This document shows positions 44,817 through 53,970 of a stretch of DNA of 64,000 nt, in pieces. Within the stretch, counting starts at the first letter, position 1, and every line of letters starts with the position of its first letter. This DNA is from Rohdeia sp041398665 (lineage in GTDB: Bacteria > Planctomycetota > UBA1135 > GCA-002686595). The stretch lies in the NCBI GenBank assembly GCA_041398665.1, contig JAWKUH010000030.1:6866-70865 (forward strand), given 5' to 3'. Both the position numbers and the translations under genes were made by a program. The notes beneath the pieces were generated by a model, which made no database searches, was not told the DNA's origin, and saw only the letters and a list, made by a program, of their open reading frames with translations.

Positions 44817-46397
44817 TCACTTCGTGCCTTCGCTCCTCGGGCCGACGCGACGGAAGTTGCCGTCCCGCCTGTTGCCGGCCGCGTCGACGGCGGAGATCGC
44901 GTACTCGAGCGACGTCTCGGGACCCGACGCGTCGAACGCGAGCCGCCAGAGCCCGCCCGCCATGCGCGTCGCACGCGCATCGCGCCACGGTCCGGTCGAG
45001 CCCCGGTAGGAGGCCGCGACCTCGACCCAGTCGTGCCCGTCGTCCATGACCTCGTCGCGGACCTGGACGTGGACGATCCACTCGCGCTCGGTCGCGTCGT
45101 AGCGCTCGCCGCCGACGGCGACGATCCGCGGCGCGAAGAGGTCCTTCGGTCCGCGTCCCAGGCAGAGCCTGTTCTGGAACCGCTGACGGTCACCCTCGCC
45201 CTGTGCGGTGACGAGGTCGTAGCGGCCGTCCCCGTCGACGTCGGCGATCGTGAGGTCGAGCGTGGGGTCGTGGAGACCGTTCACGTCGGTGTCGACGACG
45301 GTGAACGCGAAGCCGCCGTCGTTGCGCAGGATCTTGTCCTCGTGCTCCTTGTCGAGCGAACCGACGATCACGTCGTAGTCGCCGTCCATGTCGTAGTCGA
45401 AGAGCGCCAACTCGTTGTCGTCCCGGTCGCCGCAGACGTCGTGCGGCACGAACTCCAGCTCGCCGTCCTCGTTCCTGCGGTTCTCCACCGCACCCTCCGA
45501 GTAGTCCTCGAGGCTGACGAAGAAGAGATCGAGGTCGCGATCGCCGTCGAGGTCGCCGACCTCGATCTCGTACACGTTCGGGGAGCTCGGCGGGAGCAGG
45601 TCGGGGCGTTCGGTGAAGCGCCCCTTGCCGTCGTTGAAGGCCAGGTAGTGGTTGCAGCCCTCGTTCTCGGCGCGGCACGGGATCAGGAGGTCGAGGTCGA
45701 AGTCGCCGTCGAGGTCGACGAGCTGGACGTCGACGTGCGCCTTCTTCTTCGGGACGTCGAGCAGTTCCGGGTGCTCGCTGAAGCGCCCCGTTCCGTCGTT
45801 CAGGAAGAGGTGCGGCCGACCGCCCTCGCCGAACAGGTAGTGGTCGCCGGAGTCGCACAGGATCGCGTCGAGATCGCCGTCGTCGTCGATGTCGCCGAAC
45901 TGGGCGGAACCGCAGTTGTAGGCCTCGGTGAAGCCGCGCTCCGCGCTCTCCATGTCGAAGTAGCCGGGCTGATCGGCGCCACGGTTGACGTAGAGGAACG
46001 GAGGATCGGTGCGGAACGCGTTGCAGAACAGCGCGTCGACCCAGCCGTCGCCGTCGACGTCGGCGGTCACCACCATCTTCGCGTTCGAGGCGTGCGCGCC
46101 GAGGCGCAGCACGCTCTCGTTGCTGAACGACGCGATCGGCTCGTCGAGACGGTTGACCACGAGCTGGTTCTGCAGCTTCGGTCCGGGGTCGACGAATCTC
46201 TGACCGTCGGCGAAGAAGAGGTCGAGGTCGCCGTCGCGGTCGACGTCGGCCGCCTCGACTCCCTCGGTCCAGCGCGAGAGCGGGAGCTGGTCGAGGAGCG
46301 GTGCGAAACGAGGCCCTTCGACCTGCGTGCTGCTGCACGACGTCGCGAGAGCGAGGAGGAGAGCCGCGGGAGCGACTGCGGGCGCGTGGCGATGCAT
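44817..46397 (-). CDS. FG-GAP repeat lipoprotein, paralogue of the next gene
   Basis: A 526-residue exported protein starting at ATG 46397, with a lipoprotein-type signal (LLLALATSCSST; the cysteine follows a small-residue box). FG-GAP/VCBS blades with D-x-D-x-D-G motifs run through most of the protein (VDRDGDLDLFFADGQRF, GDLDGDRDLDLFFVSLEDY, DYDMDGDYDVIVGSLD). The layout and many segments match the protein at 46517-48466, for instance the GDGWVDALFCNAFRTDPPFLYVNRGA block. It ends after the blades, whereas the paralogue has an extra C-terminal region of about 120 residues. Confidence 0.87.
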   Translation of the reverse strand: MHRHAPAVAPAALLLALATSCSSTQVEGPRFAPLLDQLPLSRWTEGVEAADVDRDGDLDLFFADGQRFVDPGPKLQNQLVVNRLDEPIASFSNESVLRLGAHASNAKMVVTADVDGDGWVDALFCNAFRTDPPFLYVNRGADQPGYFDMESAERGFTEAYNCGSAQFGDIDDDGDLDAILCDSGDHYLFGEGGRPHLFLNDGTGRFSEHPELLDVPKKKAHVDVQLVDLDGDFDLDLLIPCRAENEGCNHYLAFNDGKGRFTERPDLLPPSSPNVYEIEVGDLDGDRDLDLFFVSLEDYSEGAVENRRNEDGELEFVPHDVCGDRDDNELALFDYDMDGDYDVIVGSLDKEHEDKILRNDGGFAFTVVDTDVNGLHDPTLDLTIADVDGDGRYDLVTAQGEGDRQRFQNRLCLGRGPKDLFAPRIVAVGGERYDATEREWIVHVQVRDEVMDDGHDWVEVAASYRGSTGPWRDARATRMAGGLWRLAFDASGPETSLEYAISAVDAAGNRRDGNFRRVGPRSEGTK

Positions 46398-46437
46398 GAC
46401 GCGACGATGCTACGACGGTCGGCGCGCTCCCGTACGC

Positions 46438-46475
46438 GCGAAGGGCGCGAGGACCCTTGTCCTCGCGCCCTTCGC
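46438..46475 (-). terminator. Terminator after the long FG-GAP gene
   Basis: Sixteen-base arms (46438-46453 and 46460-46475) with the loop cccttg, 42 bp after the stop at 46517 and before the ATG of the lipoprotein gene. Confidence 0.8.
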
Positions 46476-46516
46476 CGCGATGCACCGGGGACCGAGCCCG
46501 GTCCGAGACGTCCGGA

Positions 46517-48466
46517 TCAGTTGCAGATCCCGACCTCGAGTCCGTTGCTGATCGCCCAACCGCCGGGCTGGGTCGCGTCGAAGGCGATGCCCTGGAAGTG
46601 GGCGTGGATGCCGACGAGCGACGCGCTCGGACCGATCGGCCACGTCGAGACCGCCTTGTTGTTGACGACGGGCACGATCGGGGTCGAGAAGATGTTGAGC
46701 GGGTTGATGAGGCCCGTACCGCCGAAGATCGGGAAGTTGTCGCGCCCGAAGGACAGGATCGTGGCGACCGCCGGGAGTCCCGGTGCGACCACCGTCACGT
46801 TGAACGACGATCCCGGCGTCGTCTGACCCGAGCCGTTGATCGTGAGCACGTTCGCGCCGCCGATCCCGTTGCCGTAGGTCGTGAAGCCGCAGGTCGGACC
46901 GAGCGGGACGGTGACCGCGTTCGTCGTGGTCGCGTTGCCGGCCCAGTCGGTGAAGGTCAGCGTGTAGACCAACTGCTGTCCGAGGCCCTCGGCCACGTCC
47001 CTCATGGCGAAGCGCCACAACCCGCCGCCCATCCGGGTGGCGTCGGCGGCCTGCCACGCGCCCGTCCCGAGCGCCGTGTCGATGCGGTACTGCGCCGAGC
47101 CGCGGACCCAGTCGTTGCCGTCGTCCATGACCTGGTCGCGGACCTGCGCCCGGACGACCCACGGACCGTTCGCGGGCGGGAAGGCCGGAAGGCTCTCCTG
47201 ACGAACGACGACGGGCGGGAGCGTGTCCTTCGAGCCCGTGTTGACGTAGAGCTTGCTGTCCCACTGGTTGCTGCCACTCTCGCCCTGCGCCGTGACGATG
47301 TCGTAGTCGCCGTCGTTGTCGAAGTCGGCGCAGCACATGTCGAGGGTCGAGTCGCCGACCGCCGTGAAGTCGCTCGAGACGCTCGAGAACGAGAGGTTGC
47401 CGTTGTTGCGCTGGAGCTTCTCCGAGCTTCCGAGCGAGCCGACGGCGGCATCCAGGTCGCCGTCGTTGTCGAAGTCGATCAGGACGATCTCGTTGTCGTC
47501 GTCGCCGCCGACCGTCGAGCCCGCCGTGAAGGAGAGGACGCCGAGCTGGGCGTCGTTGCTGCGGACGACGCCTTCGCTGAAGCCCGAGAGGCTCACGAAG
47601 AACAGGTCGACGTCGGAGTCGTTGTCGAGGTCGCCGACCTCGGCCTCGTACACCATCGCACTCGTGCCCGGCAACAGCCCGGAGTTGTCCGTGAACTGCC
47701 CCGAGCCGTTGTTCAGCATCAGGTAGTGGTTGCCGCCCGAATTGCTCGCGCGGCACGCACCGAAGAAGTCGAGGTCGAAGTCGCCGTCGAGGTCGACGAG
47801 CTGGACGTCCATGTGCGCCTTCTTCGTCGGCGCGTTGAGGGCTGCCGCGTTCTCGGTGAAGTAGCCGCGCCCGTCGTTGAAGAACAGGTGCGGCGTCCCG
47901 CCCGGGTTGCCGAAGGAATCCGAACCCGAGTCGCACAGGATCAGGTCGAGGTCACCGTCGTTGTCGAGGTCGCCGAACTGTCCCGAGGCGGAGCTGTAGA
48001 CGCCGCCGAGCCCGCGGCTCGCGCTGTCCAGGACGAAGAACCCGGGCTGGGCCGCTCCCTTGTTCACGTAGAGGAAGCACGGATCGGTGTCGAAGGCGTT
48101 GCAGAAGAGGGCTTCGGGATAGCCGTCCCCCGTCGTGTCGCCCGTGATGACCATCTTCGCGTTCGACTTGTTGACGCCGAGGCGCGCGACGCTCTCGTCG
48201 TCGAAGTCGTTCGCGGTGGTCTCGAACTTGTTGATCCAGAGCTTGTTCTGGCGCTTCGTCCCGGCGCTCGAGTAGCCGTCGCCCTGGCCGAAGAAGATGT
48301 CGAGGTCGCCGTCCTGGTCGACGTCGGCGGGCTCGACGCCCTCCGTCCAGATCTTGTCCGGCGAGAAGACACCGGACTGCAGGACGAACTGCTGGGCGCG
48401 GGCGGTGGAACAGAAGAGCGCCGAGGCTGCGAGGGCGCAGCCCGGCACGAGCGTGGTCCGGAGCAT
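46517..48466 (-). CDS. Secreted FG-GAP repeat protein with extra C-terminal domain
   Basis: A 649-residue protein starting at ATG 48466 with a clear Sec signal ending ARA-Q (residue 25). FG-GAP-type blades (VDQDGDLDIFFGQGDGY, DLDNDGDLDLILCDSG, DFDNDGDLDAAVGSLG and more) resemble the following paralogue closely. The last 120 residues form a different beta-rich module (TPGSSFNVTVVAPGLPAVATIL... ending GWAISNGLEVGICN). I recognise that module as one that recurs at the C-termini of secreted planctomycete proteins, without a known function. It is the first gene of the surface-protein run that continues to DUF1501. Confidence 0.88.
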   Translation of the reverse strand: MLRTTLVPGCALAASALFCSTARAQQFVLQSGVFSPDKIWTEGVEPADVDQDGDLDIFFGQGDGYSSAGTKRQNKLWINKFETTANDFDDESVARLGVNKSNAKMVITGDTTGDGYPEALFCNAFDTDPCFLYVNKGAAQPGFFVLDSASRGLGGVYSSASGQFGDLDNDGDLDLILCDSGSDSFGNPGGTPHLFFNDGRGYFTENAAALNAPTKKAHMDVQLVDLDGDFDLDFFGACRASNSGGNHYLMLNNGSGQFTDNSGLLPGTSAMVYEAEVGDLDNDSDVDLFFVSLSGFSEGVVRSNDAQLGVLSFTAGSTVGGDDDNEIVLIDFDNDGDLDAAVGSLGSSEKLQRNNGNLSFSSVSSDFTAVGDSTLDMCCADFDNDGDYDIVTAQGESGSNQWDSKLYVNTGSKDTLPPVVVRQESLPAFPPANGPWVVRAQVRDQVMDDGNDWVRGSAQYRIDTALGTGAWQAADATRMGGGLWRFAMRDVAEGLGQQLVYTLTFTDWAGNATTTNAVTVPLGPTCGFTTYGNGIGGANVLTINGSGQTTPGSSFNVTVVAPGLPAVATILSFGRDNFPIFGGTGLINPLNIFSTPIVPVVNNKAVSTWPIGPSASLVGIHAHFQGIAFDATQPGGWAISNGLEVGICN

Positions 48467-48660
48467 CGATGTCGTGGACGGGAAGTCTCGGGAGGGACCG
48501 CTGGCGCGGCCGCGACCCGTGGTGGATGTGGGCCCGGTGAAGGCTAGCCCGCGGGACGGAACCGCCCGGCAACGGGTGCCCTCGGGGTCGCGAACCGGCC
48601 GGAACTCGCGGGGAACGGGTGGGTTGCGTCGATGAAAGCCCCTTCCGCCGACGCGGCGGC

Positions 48661-48798
48661 GGTGCTGTCCCCGTTCGCTGGTGATGCCCGTTCTCCCCCC
48701 TCGGCGGAGCTCCTGGGTGGGCTCGGCGGCCGAGGCCCCCCCCTGCCGGCCCTCCAGGGGGTCCCCCGGGCCCATCACCAGCGAACGGGGACAGTACC
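48661..48798. repeat. 138-bp inverted repeat (REP-like hairpin element)
   Basis: A 26-base arm at 48661-48686 is nearly perfectly complementary to 48773-48798 (one mismatch). The arms contain ctgtccccgttcgctggtg and its complement. The 86-base loop is very G- and C-rich. The ggggacagtacc end resembles REP-associated elements seen in environmental genomes, but no transposase is present. It lies directly upstream of thiE and could also be the long FG-GAP gene's upstream boundary. Confidence 0.75.
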
Positions 48799-48809
48799 GT
48801 GTGCCGCCG

Positions 48810-49526
48810 ATGCCCTCCTCCGTCCGCCGAACCGCCCGAGGGGCGGACCTCGATGCCCGGGAGCGCCTGGCCGCGGCGCGCCTCATGGGGATCTTCACCC
48901 CCCATCCTCTCGGCCCCTCGGCGCTCGATCGACTCGTCGCGGCGGCCCCCTTCCTCGACGTCGTCCAGGTCCGGGTCAAGGCGCCGGGGAGGACGGCGGG
49001 TCCGTCGCCGGCGGCGGCGCTCTTCGACTGGACGGTGCGCGTCCTCGACGCGCTCCTCGGCGCGCACGACGCGCCGCTCGTCGTCGTGAACGACCGACCC
49101 GACGTCGCCCGCGCGACGGAGCACCTGGGCTGCGCGGGCGTGCACGTCGGACAGGACGACGCCGCGCCGGACGTCGTGCGACGCTTCCTCGGCGAACGCG
49201 CGATCGTCGGGCTGTCGACGCACGACGCGCGCCAGGTCGCACGCGCCGAGTTCGAGCCCGTCGACTACCTCGGCTTCGGGCCGGTCTTCCCCACCGCGAC
49301 GAAGGGCTACGAGCGCGGCGTCGGTCCGGAACTCGCGTGGAGCGCGCACGCCGCGTCGCCGCGCCCCGTGTTCCCGATCGGCGGCATCGACCTCGAGAAC
49401 GCGCTCGAGCTCGACGCCGTCGGACGCGCGGCGGTCGGGTCCGCGATCTTCGCGGCGCCCGATCCGGCGCGGGCGGCAGCCGCGATGCGCGCGCTGCTCG
49501 AGGAGCACGAGGACGACGCACGTTGA
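48810..49526 (+). CDS. thiE: Thiamine-phosphate synthase
   Basis: ThiE joins hydroxymethylpyrimidine diphosphate and thiazole phosphate into thiamine phosphate. The 238-residue protein starts at ATG 48810, 12 bp after the inverted repeat. Motifs: VVVNDRPDVARA, GVHVGQDDAAP, IVGLSTHDARQVARA, VDYLGFGPVFPTATK and VFPIGGIDLENA. The N-terminal strand reads VQVRVK rather than the usual QLRxK, a change at a substrate-phosphate position. No TPP riboswitch or other thi genes are seen. The last codon overlaps the following gene (TTGA). Confidence 0.87.
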   Translation: MPSSVRRTARGADLDARERLAAARLMGIFTPHPLGPSALDRLVAAAPFLDVVQVRVKAPGRTAGPSPAAALFDWTVRVLDALLGAHDAPLVVVNDRPDVARATEHLGCAGVHVGQDDAAPDVVRRFLGERAIVGLSTHDARQVARAEFEPVDYLGFGPVFPTATKGYERGVGPELAWSAHAASPRPVFPIGGIDLENALELDAVGRAAVGSAIFAAPDPARAAAAMRALLEEHEDDAR

Positions 49527-50242
49527 GCGACCGTCGTCCGCCCTCGCGCGCGCGCGCCGTCGCGGCGTTGGTCCTGCTCGTCCCCGTGCCGAGCGTCGCC
49601 GTCGCGTGGGCCGCGAACGCGTCGGAGGGCGCGAGCGCGGACGCCGCCGGGATCTTCTACGTCGCGAGCAAGGTGTGGCTCCTCGCGCTGCCCTTCGGCT
49701 GGCACTTCCTCGTCGACCGCCGATCCGCGAGCCTCTCGCCGACCTCGGGCCGTCGACTCGCGGTCGGTGCGCTGCTCGGACTCGCCATCGCCGCCCTGAT
49801 CCTCGGAGTCCGCCACGCCATCGGCACGGAGTGGCTCGACGGCGAGGTGCTGCGCGCGAACCTCGCGCGCCTCGGCGTCGACACGAGGGCGTCGTTCGTG
49901 GTCATGGCGGTCCTGCTGTCCCTCGGCAACTCGTTGATGGAGGAGATCGTCTGGCGCTGGTTCGTGGTCGAGAAGTGCGTCGAGGCGCTCCCGGACCGCG
50001 CGGGGGGCTGGGCGGTTCCGTTGTCGGCCGCCTTCTTCACGGCACACCACGTCTTCGCGCTCGACGCGCACTTCACCGCGCCGATCGTCGCCCTCGCGTC
50101 GGTCGGTGTGTTCGTGGGAGGCTGGATCTGGAGCGCGCTCTACCGCAGGACCGGTTCGATCTGGCCGAGCTGGATCAGCCACCTCGTCGTGGACGCCGCG
50201 CTGATGTGGATCGGCTACGACCTCCTGTTCGGCACGACCTGA
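49523..50242 (+). CDS. CPBP-family intramembrane metalloprotease
   Basis: A 239-residue membrane protein with about 6 hydrophobic segments. The Abi/CPBP motifs are LMEEIVWRWF (EExxxR-type), AAFFTAHHVFAL (FxxxH) and the final WISHLVVDA. The TTG at 49523 shares TTGA with the thiE stop and is the only sensible start, as the preceding in-frame region is out of frame with thiE. The family includes CAAX-type proteases and Abi proteins, acting on prenylated or membrane substrates. Its role with ThiE is unknown. Confidence 0.83.
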   Translation: MSDRRPPSRARAVAALVLLVPVPSVAVAWAANASEGASADAAGIFYVASKVWLLALPFGWHFLVDRRSASLSPTSGRRLAVGALLGLAIAALILGVRHAIGTEWLDGEVLRANLARLGVDTRASFVVMAVLLSLGNSLMEEIVWRWFVVEKCVEALPDRAGGWAVPLSAAFFTAHHVFALDAHFTAPIVALASVGVFVGGWIWSALYRRTGSIWPSWISHLVVDAALMWIGYDLLFGTT

Positions 50243-50282
50243 AGGCGAGCCGACGGGACCCGCTCGGCGCTATCCTCCCCCG

Positions 50283-51500
50283 GTGCGCATCCTCTATCTG
50301 ACCCAGCGCGTCCCCTACCCTCCGGACAGAGGGGACAAGATCAGCAGCTGGCACCACGTCGAGCGTCTGGCCCGCAAGCACTCCGTCACGATCGTCGCGT
50401 TCGCGCACGACGACGACGACCGGCGCGCGGCGGACGAGCTGAGGGCCAAGGGCTTCACCGTCCACACGCAGGACCTCGGGTCGCGAGCGGTGCGCCTCGC
50501 GCGGACGCTCCCGCTGCTCGCGACGTGGAAGCCGTTGACGCTCGGTTACTACGGGTCGGGCGCCCTGCGGTCCGTCGTCGACCGACTCGTCCCGGAACAC
50601 GATCTCGCGATGGCGTTCTCGTCGTCGATGGGTGCGTACCTCCTGGAACACGAGAGCATCCCGCGCATCGTGTTCCTCGCGGAGCTCGACTCCGACAAGT
50701 GGCGCCAGTACGCCGAGCACGAGTCGTTCCCGCTCTCGTGGGTCCACCGCCGCGAGTACCGCACGCTGCGACGGTTCGAGTCGGTCCTGTCGCACGCGGT
50801 CGAGCTCAACCTGCTCGTGACACCGCTCGAGGAGGAGATCTTCAACCGCTTGATCCCCGGCGCGCCGTCGAAGGTCGTGCGCAACGGCGTCGAGCGGGCG
50901 CCCGAGGGATTCGAACGCGCACCCGACGCGGACCAACTCGTGTTCGTCGGGATGATGGACTACTTCCCGAACGTCCAGGGCTGCGCCTGGTTCGTCGAGG
51001 AGGTCCTCCCGCTCGTGCGCCGCGCGCGACCGAGCGCTCGACTCGCGATCGTCGGCGCTCGACCGAACGCCAAGGTCCGCGCCCTCGCGAAGCACGACGG
51101 CGTCGAGGTCACGGGTCGCGTCGACGACCCGCGCGACCGGCTGCGGCGCGCAGCGGTCTCCGTGGCACCGCTCCACATCGCGCGCGGGATCCAGAACAAG
51201 GTGCTCGAAGCCATGTCCCTCGGCGTCCCGGTCGTCGGGACGACGAGCGCGACCCAGGGCGTCGGTGCGAAGGCCGACGAGCACTACCTCGTGCGCGACG
51301 ACGCGCGCGGCACGGCCGACGCGATCGTCGAGTTGCTCGCGGACCCGGCGCGAGCCGAAGCGCTGGGCGCGGCGGGACGATCCTTCGTCGAGAGGAAGTA
51401 CGACTGGGAGACCGTCCTCCAGCCGCTCGACGCGATCGTCGAGGTGTTCGAGCACTCCGGGCTCGATCCCGAGGCACGGCGGCGTCGCCGCAGTCAGTAG
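50283..51500 (+). CDS. Glycosyltransferase, exosortase-system type
   Basis: A 405-residue GT-B-type glycosyltransferase of the group found beside PEP-CTERM/exosortase loci (TIGR03087-like). It starts at GTG 50283 (VRILYLTQRVPYPPDRGDKISSWHHVERL). Donor-site segments are FVGMMDYFPNVQGCAWFVEEVLPLV and IARGIQNKVLEAMSLGVPVVGTTSATQGV. It transfers an activated sugar, probably in assembly of an exopolysaccharide. No exosortase or other EPS genes are within the window. An operon with the downstream methyltransferase is possible (52 bp gap). Confidence 0.85.
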   Translation: MRILYLTQRVPYPPDRGDKISSWHHVERLARKHSVTIVAFAHDDDDRRAADELRAKGFTVHTQDLGSRAVRLARTLPLLATWKPLTLGYYGSGALRSVVDRLVPEHDLAMAFSSSMGAYLLEHESIPRIVFLAELDSDKWRQYAEHESFPLSWVHRREYRTLRRFESVLSHAVELNLLVTPLEEEIFNRLIPGAPSKVVRNGVERAPEGFERAPDADQLVFVGMMDYFPNVQGCAWFVEEVLPLVRRARPSARLAIVGARPNAKVRALAKHDGVEVTGRVDDPRDRLRRAAVSVAPLHIARGIQNKVLEAMSLGVPVVGTTSATQGVGAKADEHYLVRDDARGTADAIVELLADPARAEALGAAGRSFVERKYDWETVLQPLDAIVEVFEHSGLDPEARRRRRSQ

Positions 51501-51552
51501 GGCCGGCGCGGATCGCGCTCGAACTCCGAGCGGCCGCGGTTACCCTCCCGGG

Positions 51553-52239
51553 ATGAGTCACGAGAAGATCCGCGCGACCTTCGACCGCTGGGCGGAGGCC
51601 GGACGCGACGCGTCGATGGCCGAGGGGCACTCGGACGTCGTCGAGCAGGTCGTCGGGAAGCTCGGCATCGAGCCCGGCGAGCAGATCCTCGACCTCGGAT
51701 GCGGCAACGGCTGGGCGACACGTCTGCTCGCCAAGTCGGCTCCGGGGACCGGTGCGGTCGGCGTCGACGTCTCGCCGGCGATGGTCAAGAAGGCGGAGGA
51801 GCTGCACTCCTACACCATCCGCGCGCGCTACGAGGTGATGGCCTTCGAGTCGTTGGCGTTCAAGGACGGCCAGTTCGACCGCGCGTTCTCGATGGAGGCG
51901 ATCTACTACTCGCCCGACGTGGACGCGGCCCTCGCCGAGCTCGCGCGCGTCGTGAAGTCCGGCGGACGCGTCGACCTCGTCCTCGACTACTGGGTCGGCC
52001 GCCCGGGCGTCGGCGGCTGGTCGGAACGCGTCGGCGTCCCGCTCGTCGCGCTCACGCCCGACGCGTGGCGACTGGCGCTCGAACGCGCAGGGTTCGCCGA
52101 CGTCGCGCACGAGCACGTCGTCGATCGCCGCGGCCCCGGCGACGCGTCGAGCTTCGAACCGAGCGAGTGGTGGCCGACCTTCGAGGAGTTGCGCGGCTAC
52201 CACGAGGCGGGAGCGCTCTGGCTCAGGGGCCGCGTGTGA
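51553..52239 (+). CDS. SAM-dependent methyltransferase (class I)
   Basis: A 228-residue enzyme starting at ATG 51553. The SAM-binding motif ILDLGCGNGWATRLLAK is followed by VGVDVSPAMVKKAEEL and a substrate-like FDRAFSMEAIYYSPD. The sequence suggests methylation of a small molecule or quinone-like substrate, which cannot be specified. Its stop TGA overlaps the GTG of the next gene (GTGA). Confidence 0.82.
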   Translation: MSHEKIRATFDRWAEAGRDASMAEGHSDVVEQVVGKLGIEPGEQILDLGCGNGWATRLLAKSAPGTGAVGVDVSPAMVKKAEELHSYTIRARYEVMAFESLAFKDGQFDRAFSMEAIYYSPDVDAALAELARVVKSGGRVDLVLDYWVGRPGVGGWSERVGVPLVALTPDAWRLALERAGFADVAHEHVVDRRGPGDASSFEPSEWWPTFEELRGYHEAGALWLRGRV

Positions 52240-52580
52240 CGGAGGAGCGGCCCGAGCCCCCCTACTGGGCCGTGATCTTCACCACGCTCCTGCGCGAGGA
52301 CGCCGAGGGCTACGCGGAGACGGCGGCCCGCATGGAGGAGCGCGCGGCGACGTTCCCGGGGTACCTCGGACTCGACGGTGCGCGAGGGCCGGACGGTGTC
52401 GGCGTCACGTGCTCGTACTGGCGCACGCGCGAGGACTTCGAGCGCTGGCGCGACGACCCCGAGCACGTCGCCGCACGCGAACGCGGCCGCCGCGACTGGT
52501 ACGCCTGGTACGAGCTGCGCTTCGCGCGGGTCGAACGGTCGGCGCGTTGGACGCGCGCGGGCGGCGTCGAAGCGACGTGA
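52236..52580 (+). CDS. Antibiotic-biosynthesis-monooxygenase-like (ABM) domain protein
   Basis: A 114-residue protein starting at GTG 52236, coupled to the methyltransferase. The fold is that of ABM proteins: PPYWAVIFTTLLREDAEGYAETAARMEERAATFPGYLGLDGA, VTCSYWRTREDFERWRDDPEHVAARERGR. Members oxidise aromatic compounds without cofactors, or degrade haem. Many have no known activity. The final 15 residues are a basic tail. Confidence 0.75.
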   Translation: MTEERPEPPYWAVIFTTLLREDAEGYAETAARMEERAATFPGYLGLDGARGPDGVGVTCSYWRTREDFERWRDDPEHVAARERGRRDWYAWYELRFARVERSARWTRAGGVEAT

Positions 52581-52623
52581 CGCCGCCGATCGCGATCCGC
52601 GCGACCTCCGAGGTGTCGGGGGA

Positions 52624-53808
<1,185 letters not shown>

Positions 53809-53939
53809 CCGATCGAGGTGACGCCCGTCGGTCCGCGTCGCGATCCGCGAGTCGCGCGAATCGCGGAGGACGTGGCGGATCGGTCGGGTCGATCGGCTGG
53901 AGGACGCTCCGTGGCGACACGGTAGCCGATGGGCCGAGC

Positions 53940-53965
53940 CCGGTCCGCGCGGCGCCGCGGACCGG
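53940..53965 (-). terminator. Terminator of the regulatory operon
   Basis: Ten-base arms ccggtccgcg (53940-53949) and cgcggaccgg (53956-53965) enclose cggcgc. It lies five bases beyond the stop of the bEBP-like gene and no T tract follows. Confidence 0.75.
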
Positions 53966-53970
53966 ACCGT

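Noticed and set aside
48661..48798. TPP riboswitch upstream of thiE
   Set aside because: The thi-box consensus is not recognisable; the sequence is explained by the inverted repeat.
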